DNA of 17,661 bases, taken from assembly GCA_035634055.1 (NCBI GenBank), contig DASQDR010000157.1, forward strand, positions 1 through 17,661, written 5' to 3'. Position 1 is the stretch's first letter. Each line of letters opens with the position of its first letter. This DNA comes from JAICTV01 sp035634055 (GTDB lineage: Bacteria; Planctomycetota; Phycisphaerae; Tepidisphaerales; Tepidisphaeraceae). Below, piece by piece: positions 6,811 through 13,112 of this stretch. The notes under the pieces were generated by a model. The model was given only the letters and a program-made list of their open reading frames with translations, made no database searches and was not told the origin of the DNA. A program made the position numbers and the translations under genes.

Positions 6811-7182
6811 ATGCCTTTCGACATCACCGCCACGCGGACCTTCGCCGCCGCCCACCAGCTTCGCCTGTACGACGGATCGCTCGAGCCGCTGCACGGGCAC
6901 AACTGGCGGGTGCGGGTGACGGTGTCGGCCGACCGGCTGGACGCGATCGGCGTGGTCATGGACTTCCACGAGCTCGACCGGCTGCTCGAGGCGATCCTCG
7001 CGCCGATGCACAACCGCCACCTGAACGAGCTGCCGGCGTTCGCGCCCGAAGGGCTCAACCCTTCGACCGAGAACGTCGCGCTGCACGTCGCGGGAGCGCT
7101 GACGTTGCCGCCGGGCGCGCGGCTGGCGGCGGTGGAGGTCTGGGAAACGGAGCAGAATTCCGCGATCTACCGCCCCGAGTGA
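6811..7182 (+). CDS. PTPS/QueD-fold protein lacking the catalytic cysteine (PTPS-III-like?)
   Basis: A 123-residue tunnelling-fold protein of the 6-pyruvoyl-tetrahydropterin synthase / 6-carboxytetrahydropterin synthase family. The three zinc ligands are present: His15 in FAAAHQL and His28/His30 in LHGHNW. NPSTEN (83-88) and the substrate-anchoring Glu112 in VWETEQNSAIYR match the family. There is no cysteine anywhere; the Cys that precedes HGH in QueD is missing and Glu25 sits three residues before HGH. Families in which Glu replaces that Cys (PTPS-III type) cleave dihydroneopterin in folate synthesis in place of FolB. The catalytic Asp-His pair usually seen in LDHxxLN is His67-Asn68 here (MHNRHLN). 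The start is the ATG at 6811 because the family begins at FxxAH; an upstream extension to 6772 adds no conserved residues. Function could be folate synthesis, queuosine synthesis or something else. Confidence 0.87.
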   Translation: MPFDITATRTFAAAHQLRLYDGSLEPLHGHNWRVRVTVSADRLDAIGVVMDFHELDRLLEAILAPMHNRHLNELPAFAPEGLNPSTENVALHVAGALTLPPGARLAAVEVWETEQNSAIYRPE

Positions 7183-7229
7183 TCGATCACCCCGGCGCGC
7201 GCGGTCGCGGCAAAGCAAATGAAGCGAAA

Positions 7230-7258
7230 TTGACGCTCGCCAATATGCGAAATAGGAT
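7230..7258 (+). promoter_or_regulatory. Predicted mcsA-mcsB promoter
   Basis: TTGACG (7230-7235, 5/6) and TAGGAT (7253-7258, 4/6) are separated by exactly 17 bases, the best full promoter match in the window. The start would be near 7265, giving a leader of about 30 bases before the ATG at 7295. No CtsR-type operator was recognised. Confidence 0.6.
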
Positions 7259-7294
7259 TGCCCCGGAGGCCATCGCTTAGCACCTCCTCGACTT

Positions 7295-7789
7295 ATGCTG
7301 AAATGTGACAACTGCAACAAGCCGGCCACGGTTCACCTGACCGAGATCCGCAACGGCAAGAAGATCGAGAAGCACCTGTGCGAGCAGTGCGCCGCGCAGA
7401 ACGAGGGGCTCCCGGTCAAGAGCCACACCCCGATCAACGAGCTGCTGACCAACTTCGTGATGGCCCACAGCGGGTTGCAGAAGGGGACCGAGCAGGCGTG
7501 CGAGGGGTGCGGCATCACCTGGGCGGAGTTCCGCCAGGGCGGGCTCTTCGGCTGCGCCAACGACTACGGCGCGTTCGAGAAGGACCTCACGCCGCTGTTG
7601 CAGCGCGCTCACGAGGGGGCGACGCACCACGTCGGCAAGGTGCCGACCCGCCGGGGCGGGACCGGCGTGCCGATGAAGCGGCAGGTCGACCTCTCCAAGC
7701 TCCGAAAGGAGCTCCAGCGCGCCGTAGAAGGCGAGGACTACGAGCGGGCCGCCAAGATCCGCGACCAGATCAAACAGGCAGAGGGATGA
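7295..7789 (+). CDS. mcsA: McsA: zinc-finger/UVR activator of protein-arginine kinase
   Basis: A 164-residue McsA homologue. McsA binds and activates the arginine kinase McsB, which marks proteins for ClpCP in Firmicutes. The first zinc site is complete (Cys4, Cys7, Cys29, Cys32). The second has Cys69 and Cys72 (ACEGCGITWAEFRQGG) and Cys87 in FGCANDYGAF, but the fourth ligand, a Cys in B. subtilis FGCSECYKTF, is Asp90 here. The middle LTPLLQRAHEGATHHVGKVP is strongly family-like. The C-terminal UVR motif spans about residues 130-164 (VDLSKLRKEL, EDYERAAKIRDQIKQAE). The ATG at 7295 has no Shine-Dalgarno sequence; CCTCCT at 7283-7288 precedes it instead. mcsB follows after 92 bases. No ctsR or clpC is adjacent, unlike the Bacillus operon. 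Confidence 0.93.
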   Translation: MLKCDNCNKPATVHLTEIRNGKKIEKHLCEQCAAQNEGLPVKSHTPINELLTNFVMAHSGLQKGTEQACEGCGITWAEFRQGGLFGCANDYGAFEKDLTPLLQRAHEGATHHVGKVPTRRGGTGVPMKRQVDLSKLRKELQRAVEGEDYERAAKIRDQIKQAEG

Positions 7790-7803
7790 GCCGAAGGAGT
7801 TGC

Positions 7804-7872
7804 CAGTTCTTAGTCGCCAGTTGCCAGCAGGGCAGCCGGGCTCCTTTACTGGCAACTGGCAACTGACAACTG
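7804..7872. repeat. Imperfect palindrome (CAGTTGCCAG type) between mcsA and mcsB
   Basis: GCCAGTTGCCAG (7816-7827) pairs perfectly with CTGGCAACTGGC (7849-7860) around a 21-base loop. The arms extend outward with a few mismatches to 7804 and 7872, giving a stem of about 24 pairs. Each arm is itself built of repeated AGTTGCCAGT / ACTGGCAACT words. It fills nearly the whole mcsA-mcsB spacer and ends 9 bases before the mcsB ATG. It looks like an inserted REP-like element; its role in expression is unknown. Confidence 0.8.
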
Positions 7873-7881
7873 ACCACTCTG

Positions 7882-8937
7882 ATGAAACTTTCCGATCTCA
7901 CCAGTCACGCCGGCGAGTGGCTCCGGGGTTCCGGGCCGATGAGCGAGGTCGTCATTTCCTCGCGCATCCGGCTGGCGCGCAACATCGCCGGCTACCCGTT
8001 TTTGTCGCGCTGCTCGCGCTCGCAGCGGACGACGCTGGAGCACAAGACGCGCGATGTCATCCTCGCCGCCAGCGTCGCGCCGCAGACGCTCTACGTCGAC
8101 CTGGAGCAGGCCCCGCAGACCGACCGCGACCTGCTGGTCGAGCGCCACCTGATCAGCAAGCCCCACGCCGCCGCCGAGGGCGCCCGCGGCGTCGCCGTCG
8201 GCGAGAACGAGACGCTGGCCATCATGATCAACGAGGAGGACCACCTGCGCATCCAGGTGCTCCGCTCCGGGCTGCAACTCGAGGAGGCGTGGGACCAGAT
8301 CAACCAGGTGGACGACCTGCTGGAATCCAAGCTCGACTACAGCTTCCACCCGCGCTTCGGCTACCTGACCGCCTGCCCGACCAACGTCGGCACCGGCATC
8401 CGCGTCAGCGTGATGCTCCACCTGCCCGCCCTGAAGCTGACTGGTGAGATCGAGAAGGTCTTCCGCGCCGCCAAGGACATGCGCTTGGCCGTGCGCGGGC
8501 TGTACGGCGAGGGGACCGAGGCGACCGGCGACTTCTACCAGATCTCCAACCAGACGACCCTTGGCAAGAGCGAAGACGAGATCATCAGCGACTTCAAGCA
8601 CCTGGTGGTCCCCAAGATCATCGACTACGAGCACCACGCCCGCCGAACCCTGCTCAACGACCGCACGACCGCGCTGGACGATAAAGTCTTCCGGGCTTTA
8701 GGCACCCTTCGCTTCGCCCGGCTGATCACCAGCGAGGACACGCTCAACTTCCTCAGCCACCTGCGCCTCGGCGTGAACCTCGGACGGGTCAAGGACATCG
8801 ACGTGCGGACGATCAACGAGCTGTTCCTGCTGACCCAGCCCGCCCATTTGCAGAAGATCCAAGGCAAAAAGCTCGACGGCGACAGCCGCCGCGCCGCCCG
8901 CGCCGAGTACATCCGCTCGCGACTGAACGGGAAGTGA
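7882..8937 (+). CDS. mcsB: McsB: protein-arginine kinase
   Basis: A 351-residue ATP:guanido phosphotransferase-family protein that phosphorylates arginine side chains on proteins. The ATP-binding SSRIRLARN is at residues 26-34, the acidic catalytic loop INEEDHLRIQ at 116-125, the catalytic-cysteine motif TACPTNVGTGIRVSVMLHLP at 163-182 (Cys165), and the flexible loop RGLYGEGTEATGDFYQISNQ at 205-224. These match McsB rather than creatine or arginine kinases. Near the C-terminus the phospho-arginine sensing motif, RDxxRA in Geobacillus McsB, reads GDSRRA (333-338), so the first Arg is Gly. The ATG at 7882 gives the usual N-terminal length but has no ribosome site, since the palindromic repeat lies immediately upstream. 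It is presumably co-transcribed with mcsA. Confidence 0.95.
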   Translation: MKLSDLTSHAGEWLRGSGPMSEVVISSRIRLARNIAGYPFLSRCSRSQRTTLEHKTRDVILAASVAPQTLYVDLEQAPQTDRDLLVERHLISKPHAAAEGARGVAVGENETLAIMINEEDHLRIQVLRSGLQLEEAWDQINQVDDLLESKLDYSFHPRFGYLTACPTNVGTGIRVSVMLHLPALKLTGEIEKVFRAAKDMRLAVRGLYGEGTEATGDFYQISNQTTLGKSEDEIISDFKHLVVPKIIDYEHHARRTLLNDRTTALDDKVFRALGTLRFARLITSEDTLNFLSHLRLGVNLGRVKDIDVRTINELFLLTQPAHLQKIQGKKLDGDSRRAARAEYIRSRLNGK

Positions 8938-8960
8938 GGGGCGGAATTTCTCGGGTTCGA

Positions 8961-9005
8961 CCTGCCGCCGGGGGGCGCACGGCTGAGCCGCCAGCGGCGG
9001 GTTTT
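8961..9005 (+). terminator. Probable terminator after mcsB
   Basis: CCTGCCGCCGG (8961-8971) can pair with CCAGCGGCGGG (8991-9001) with one wobble and one mismatch, followed by TTTT at 9002-9005. The loop is long (19 bases) and the T-run short, so it may be only a partial terminator. It sits 23 bases after the mcsB stop. Confidence 0.45.
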
Positions 9006-9079
9006 GCCCCTCCGCGCCGATTTCGTCATCCCTTAGCATCCATCGGACTCCACGTTCCGGTTGGCAGTTGTTGATCCCG

Positions 9080-10831
9080 ATGGACAAGCCACTTCCTGGA
9101 GATGCGTCGTCGCCCGCGGAGCCGCGGTGGGTCGAACTGCCGCCGTACGTGCCGCCGCCCCCGGCCGCGCCGCTGCCGCCCGCGGCGATGTCGCCCGAGG
9201 CGCTGCGCATCCGCGACCAGGCGCGGGCGAACCTGGCGGCGATCGTCGAGTCTTCCGACGACGCCATCGTCAGCAAGTCGCTCGACGGGATCGTCCGCAC
9301 CTGGAACGGCGGGGCGCAGCGGATCTTCGGCTACACCGCCGCGGAGATGATCGGCCAGCCCATCGCCCGCCTCTTCCCGCCCGGCCGCGAGTACGAGGAG
9401 GTGCAGATCCTCCAGCGCCTGCGCCGCGGGGAGCGGGTGGACCACTTCGAGACCGTGCGGGTGGCGAAGGACGGGCGGCGGGTCGAGGTGTCGGTGACGA
9501 TCTCGCCGATCCGCGACCAGAACGGGGTCATCGTCGGCGCGTCCAAGGTCGCTCGCGACATCACGCAGCAGAAGCGCTACGAGCACGACCTGAAGGAGGC
9601 GCGCGACCTCGCCGAGCGCGCCAACCGGGCGAAGGACGAGTTCCTCGCCACGCTCTCGCACGAGCTGCGCACGCCGCTCACGCCGGTGCTCGCCGCCGTT
9701 GGCATGCTCGAGGCCCGCGCCGACCTGCCGCGCGACGTGCGCGACGAGATCAGCATGATCCGCCGCAACGTCGAGACCGAGGCCCGCCTGGTCGACGACC
9801 TGCTGGACGTGACGCGCATCAGCCGCGGCATGGTGCAGATCCACCCCGAGGCGCTGGACGCGCACGCCGCGGTCCGCAACACCGTCGCCATGTTCCGCGC
9901 GCAGGCGGAGGCGAAGGGGGTGCGGCTGACGGCCGAGCTGTCGGCGCAGCGGCACCACGTCTGGGCGGATGCCGGGCGGCTCCAGCAGGTCTTCGTCAAC
10001 CTGCTCTCCAACGCGCTGAAGTTCACCCCCGCCGGCGGCGCGATCATTGTGCGCACCAGCGACGCGCACGGCGCGGGCGCCGGCAACGGCGACGTCGGCC
10101 GCAACGGCAACCGCGCCGCGCCCAGCGGCGGCAGCGACGACCGCGACGCCGACATCGCCGCCCCTGCGCGCCTGCGCGCGGAGGTGAGCGACACCGGCAT
10201 CGGCGTGGACGCCGACGTCCTGCCGCGCCTGTTCAAGCCGTTCGAGCGCGGCGAGAGCGAGATCAGCCGGCAGTTCCCCGGGCTGGGGCTGGGGCTGTCG
10301 ATTGTCCACTCGCTGGTCGAGCTGCACGGCGGGACCATCGCCGCCCGCAGCGCCGGCCGCGGGCAGGGCGCGACCTTCACGCTCGAGCTGCCCATCATCC
10401 CCGCGCCCGCGGCAGCGCCGCCAGGGGCGGGCGGCGCGCCGGCGGCGCCGCTCGCGGGCAGGCCCGCCAATCATGTCGGGCGGCGCGTCCTGCTGGTCGA
10501 GGACCACGCCGATACGCGGGCGGTGATGGCGCGGCTGCTGGCGAGCTTCGGCTGGGCCGTCACCACCGCCGGCAGCGTTGCCGAGGCCCTTGCCAGCGGC
10601 GCGCGCGAGCCGTTCGACGTCCTGATCAGCGACATCGGCCTGCCCGACGGCTCCGGCGCCGACGTCATGCGCCGCCTGCGCGAGTCCCGTCCGATCCGCG
10701 GCATCGCCCTCAGCGGCTTCGGCCAACCCGAGGACATCGACCGCAGCCGCGCCGCCGGCTTCGAAGCCCACCTCACCAAGCCCGTCAACCTCCCGCAACT
10801 CCGCGACGCCATCGAAAAGCTGGCGCGGTAG
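9080..10831 (+). CDS. Hybrid sensor histidine kinase (PAS-HisKA-HATPase-REC)
   Basis: A 583-residue soluble hybrid kinase. Residues 1-40 are Pro/Ala-rich. A PAS domain (about 50-165) contains ESSDDAIVSKSLDGIVRTWN and FGYTAAEMIG. A short coiled linker leads to HisKA with the H-box FLATLSHELRTPL (His194). The ATPase domain has the N-box VNLLSNALKF (near 311), G1 DTGIG (371-375), the F-box FKPFER and G2 GLGLGLSI. An Ala/Pro-rich hinge joins a C-terminal receiver domain (about 468-583) with acidic residues E474/D475, phospho-acceptor Asp518 in LISDIGLPDGSG and Lys567 in TKPVN. No transmembrane segment is visible, so it senses something cytoplasmic. A Gly/Asn/Asp-rich insertion of about 30 residues (330-360) interrupts the ATPase domain. 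The ATG at 9080 is chosen over the TTG at 9068; neither has a strong ribosome site. No partner regulator gene is adjacent. Confidence 0.93.
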   Translation: MDKPLPGDASSPAEPRWVELPPYVPPPPAAPLPPAAMSPEALRIRDQARANLAAIVESSDDAIVSKSLDGIVRTWNGGAQRIFGYTAAEMIGQPIARLFPPGREYEEVQILQRLRRGERVDHFETVRVAKDGRRVEVSVTISPIRDQNGVIVGASKVARDITQQKRYEHDLKEARDLAERANRAKDEFLATLSHELRTPLTPVLAAVGMLEARADLPRDVRDEISMIRRNVETEARLVDDLLDVTRISRGMVQIHPEALDAHAAVRNTVAMFRAQAEAKGVRLTAELSAQRHHVWADAGRLQQVFVNLLSNALKFTPAGGAIIVRTSDAHGAGAGNGDVGRNGNRAAPSGGSDDRDADIAAPARLRAEVSDTGIGVDADVLPRLFKPFERGESEISRQFPGLGLGLSIVHSLVELHGGTIAARSAGRGQGATFTLELPIIPAPAAAPPGAGGAPAAPLAGRPANHVGRRVLLVEDHADTRAVMARLLASFGWAVTTAGSVAEALASGAREPFDVLISDIGLPDGSGADVMRRLRESRPIRGIALSGFGQPEDIDRSRAAGFEAHLTKPVNLPQLRDAIEKLAR

Positions 10832-10924
10832 CCGCGACCCGTCCTGTCGCCGCCGCGGCGCGATCAGCCGCCCCCGCCCCGTTCGGCCCGCGGCCAACCG
10901 CCGTCACCCACGATCTCACCCGCT

Positions 10925-10948
10925 CGCGCGAGGCGGCTGCCTCGCGCG
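10925..10948 (+). terminator. Hairpin downstream of the sensor-kinase gene
   Basis: A perfect 10-base inverted repeat, CGCGCGAGGC (10925-10934) and GCCTCGCGCG (10939-10948), with a 4-base loop. No T-run follows, so intrinsic termination is uncertain; it may be a transcript-end stabiliser. Confidence 0.35.
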
Positions 10949-11002
10949 CCCAACGACGGCCGTCCCCGGCAAACACCGCGGCCGCGCACAGCCGTTCGCG
11001 AT

Positions 11003-11501
11003 GAGTTGCCGGAGGACCTGAACCGATTCTACGCGACGCGCGAAGGCGTCGGTCTACAGCGGTCCGGCGACCATGGCTTGCAGCTCGCGAAATACGACGA
11101 GGTTGCCGTCGTCGGCTGGGATAGTCTGGGGCGTGCGCGAGGGGTTTCCTGATCCGAGATGGAAGGACTTTAGCGCGATCCGCATCGGGTGTACGAACTC
11201 ATTTGATACGATTTACTACGTCTTGCGGGCCCCGGGAGTGGAGCCGGGATCGATCCTCGCCTTCGGCGACATCGGCACCGGGCCCGCCGGAGAGGACCGT
11301 GGCGGCACCGTCGGTGCGCTCGTGCTGGCGGCGACGATAGACGATTGGATCGCTCGCTTGGACCGGCACGGGATCGACGCCTCCGGGATCCGGCATCCTG
11401 TCGATCTGCCGGAGTGGGCGTGGGACCAAATTGAGGCGGAGCTAGCAGTGTCGAATCCGCACAGTTCTCACGCCACGCGCCGCGGCTCTGCCGCCGAATA
11501 A
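11003..11501 (+). pseudogene. Broken SMI1/KNR4 (SUKH)-like gene
   Basis: Two adjoining frames together look like one SMI1/KNR4 (SUKH)-type protein. The first (from about 11003 to the stop at 11150-11152) encodes ELPEDLNRFYATREGVGL, then QLAKYDEVAVVGWDSL. The second frame, open to 11501, continues after about 11140 with FPDPRWKDFSAIRIGCTN, YYVLRAPGVEPGSILAFG and ATIDDWIARLDRHGID. The order LPEDL..FY..REG, then W..F..IRIG, then GSIL.FG, then a C-terminal DWI.RL helix is what the family shows. No start codon is found in the first frame: it is open back to the stop of the sensor kinase, with only Pro/Arg-rich translation. I infer a frameshift near 11140 plus loss of the 5' end. SUKH proteins often act as immunity proteins for toxins; none is visible here. 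Sequencing error is the alternative. Confidence 0.5.
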
Positions 11502-11616
11502 CCCGCCATTGGATCGGACCGCGGCGGCGGTATAGTTCACATGCGGTCGAACGTCGCGCGTGCGCCGCCGCGGCCGCTCAACGGCATTGCGTTATACAAC
11601 CCGGGGAAGCCGCACG

Positions 11617-11970
11617 ATGAAGAAGGCACTCAAGCAGCTATTAAACGCTTTCGACAAGCTCGCCGAGGACGGCCACGACGAGGTCACGGATACGGACGTG
11701 CGCGAACGAATGCACGATGCGGTCTATAAGACGCTCGTCGTGCCGCAGGCAGATTACGAGCTTCCCGACGAGTTCGGAATGCTCTCGCCCGAAGGCAACA
11801 AGAAGGTCAAGGCGATCCTGGCGAAGTTCCTCGCGCACCCCGAGTTCGCCGAAGCGAAGAAGCTCCCGACACCCCAGGCGCGACTGGATGCGTTTCAGGA
11901 CGTCGAAGTGGAGTCTGGTGAGGGCAACTCGTACGACGAGTACTTCGGCTACACCGATCCGTTCGAGTGA
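11617..11970 (+). CDS. Small acidic protein of unknown function
   Basis: A 117-residue protein that I do not recognise. It has a Lys-rich first helix (MKKALKQLLNAFDKLAEDGHDE), then TDTDVRERMHDAVYKTLVVP, a central LPDEFGMLSPEGNKKVKAIL, a helical AKFLAHPEFAEAKKLPTPQARLD and a strongly acidic tail ending YDEYFGYTDPFE. There is no signal peptide, membrane segment or cysteine, so it is probably cytoplasmic and mostly helical. The ATG at 11617 has GGGGAAG about 7 bases upstream and a possible TATACA -10 at 11593-11598, which supports a real gene. It lies just after the broken SUKH-like gene. An immunity-type or regulatory role is conceivable but unproven. Confidence 0.7.
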   Translation: MKKALKQLLNAFDKLAEDGHDEVTDTDVRERMHDAVYKTLVVPQADYELPDEFGMLSPEGNKKVKAILAKFLAHPEFAEAKKLPTPQARLDAFQDVEVESGEGNSYDEYFGYTDPFE

Positions 11971-12016
11971 CGGCCGCGCTGGCTGGTCTTTAATCCTGCC
12001 ACTTCAGGAGCACGTA

Positions 12017-12595
12017 GTGCGACCGCTTCGCTATTCGATCAACGTCACGTTGGACGGATGCTGCGATCATCGCGCGGCCATTGCCGACCCAGAGTTGCAT
12101 CGTCACGCGGTGGAGAACCTCAACCGCGCCGATGCGCTGCTCCTGGGCCGGGTGACTTATGAAATGATGGAGGCCGCGTTCCGGTCGCCGGCCCACTTTC
12201 AGTCATCACAAGCAGCAGCGATGCCCGACTGGATGGAGCCGTTCGCGCGCACGATCAGCGCGGCCAGGAAGTACGTCGTGTCCAGCACCTTGAAGCGCGT
12301 CGATTGGAACGCGGAACTGCTACTCGGGGCAGCGGGCCGCACCGACCTGGCGACGGCCGTCGAGCAACTCAAGCGGCAACCCGGCAAGGGCGTGTTCGTG
12401 GGCGGCGTGAAGCTCCCGCTGGCGCTGGCGGAACTCGGGTTGATCGACGAGTACGAGTTCGTGGTGCACCCCAGGCTGGTGGGTGGGGGGCCGACGCTGT
12501 TCGCCGGGCTGTCGAAGCCCCTGGACTTGAAGCTCGTCGGCCGGCTGGAGCTGGGTTCGGGAGCGGTGGCGATGCGATACGAGCCACGAAGGTAG
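12017..12595 (+). CDS. RibD C-terminal/dihydrofolate-reductase-like protein
   Basis: A 192-residue protein of the bifunctional deaminase-reductase C-terminal (RibD_C, YyaP/YwjB-like) group, a DHFR-like NADPH-binding fold. Seen in the sequence: RYSINVTLDGCCDH at the N-terminus, NLNRADALLLGRVTYEMM (the GR.TY.M signature), KYVVSSTL, TAVEQLKRQPGKGVFVGGVKLPLALAELGLIDEYEFVVHPRLVGGGPTLF, and a C-terminal LVGRLELGSGAVAMRYEP. These stand-alone versions are usually annotated as dihydrofolate reductase family protein, and the true substrate is unknown. The GTG at 12017 is chosen because AGGAG (12006-12010) sits at ideal distance and the family begins here. The frame is open upstream to 11717, but that part is shadow of the preceding gene. 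Confidence 0.9.
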   Translation: MRPLRYSINVTLDGCCDHRAAIADPELHRHAVENLNRADALLLGRVTYEMMEAAFRSPAHFQSSQAAAMPDWMEPFARTISAARKYVVSSTLKRVDWNAELLLGAAGRTDLATAVEQLKRQPGKGVFVGGVKLPLALAELGLIDEYEFVVHPRLVGGGPTLFAGLSKPLDLKLVGRLELGSGAVAMRYEPRR

Positions 12596-12715
12596 CCGAG
12601 CCTGCCGCAGCGCCGCCGCGCGGGCGGCATCTCTCGTTCGTCGGCCAGTGTGTGCCCGGCCACTGGTCGGCGTCGCGCTATGTGGCGGGCGGCGCACGGC
12701 CGAGATGGGAAGCGC

Positions 12716-13046
12716 ATGAGCGACGGATACAAGTACCCGCCGCACACGTCGTGGATACCGCCCGGCGGGTTCGAGCGCGGTTGGCAGTGGGGTGTCAGTT
12801 CGATCGCAATCTCGCTCGTCCCGGTTCGCCGTGGGCGCGATCGTTGGCGATCCCAAGGCTCTCTGACTCGCGCTGGCGTGCTGGTTCATCGGGGCCGGCG
12901 TCGGCCTTCCCGGGGTGCGGGCGCGCGGCACAGTCCGCACCCTCGCCTGGGTCGGCATCCTGATGAACGTCTGCATCCCGCTCATCCTCTGGATGCTGGC
13001 GCCGCTGCTCGTGGGCCTGATGAAGTCACGGTCGATGCCGGGATAA
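12716..13046 (+). pseudogene. Broken small membrane-protein gene
   Basis: An ATG at 12716 with GGGAAG just upstream starts MSDGYKYPPHTSWIPPGGF then WQWGVSSIAIS, after which the frame degenerates into Arg-rich nonsense. In another frame, RFAVGAIVGDPKAL is followed by a TGA (12864-12866) and then by an open hydrophobic reading: LALACWFIGAGVGLPGV, TLAWVGILMNVCIPLIL, WMLAPLLVGLMKSRSMPG, ending TAA at 13044-13046. Joined, these would make a protein of about 110 residues with two or three membrane segments. The inferred lesions are one frameshift near 12810-12830 and one in-frame stop. No family was recognised. Sequencing error could explain the frameshift but less easily both lesions. Confidence 0.45.
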
Positions 13047-13112
13047 GGCGCTGCTGCCGCATCACGCGCCGGTGGGGCGAGTCGCGGCGGCGGTATGATT
13101 GGAGGCGAAGCG

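Noticed and set aside
4893..7058. Single 721-codon minus-strand ORF
   Set aside because: Only the last 308 codons show a real protein (nucleotidyltransferase). The upstream part reads the lipid kinase out of frame and gives Arg/Pro-rich nonsense. The true start overlaps the kinase stop.
9026..10897. 623-codon minus-strand ORF over the sensor kinase
   Set aside because: Antisense shadow; the plus frame has the H-box, N-box, G-boxes and receiver motifs, and this one has none.
11541..11729. 62-codon plus-strand ORF preceded by TATAGT
   Set aside because: It overlaps the better-supported gene at 11617 in another frame, has no ribosome site and its product is Arg/Pro-rich without pattern.
13094..13099. 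TATGAT as a -10 element for the DinB-like gene
   Set aside because: A start from it would fall at about 13106 and remove the GGAGG ribosome site at 13101-13105; no -35 is present, so I left it out.
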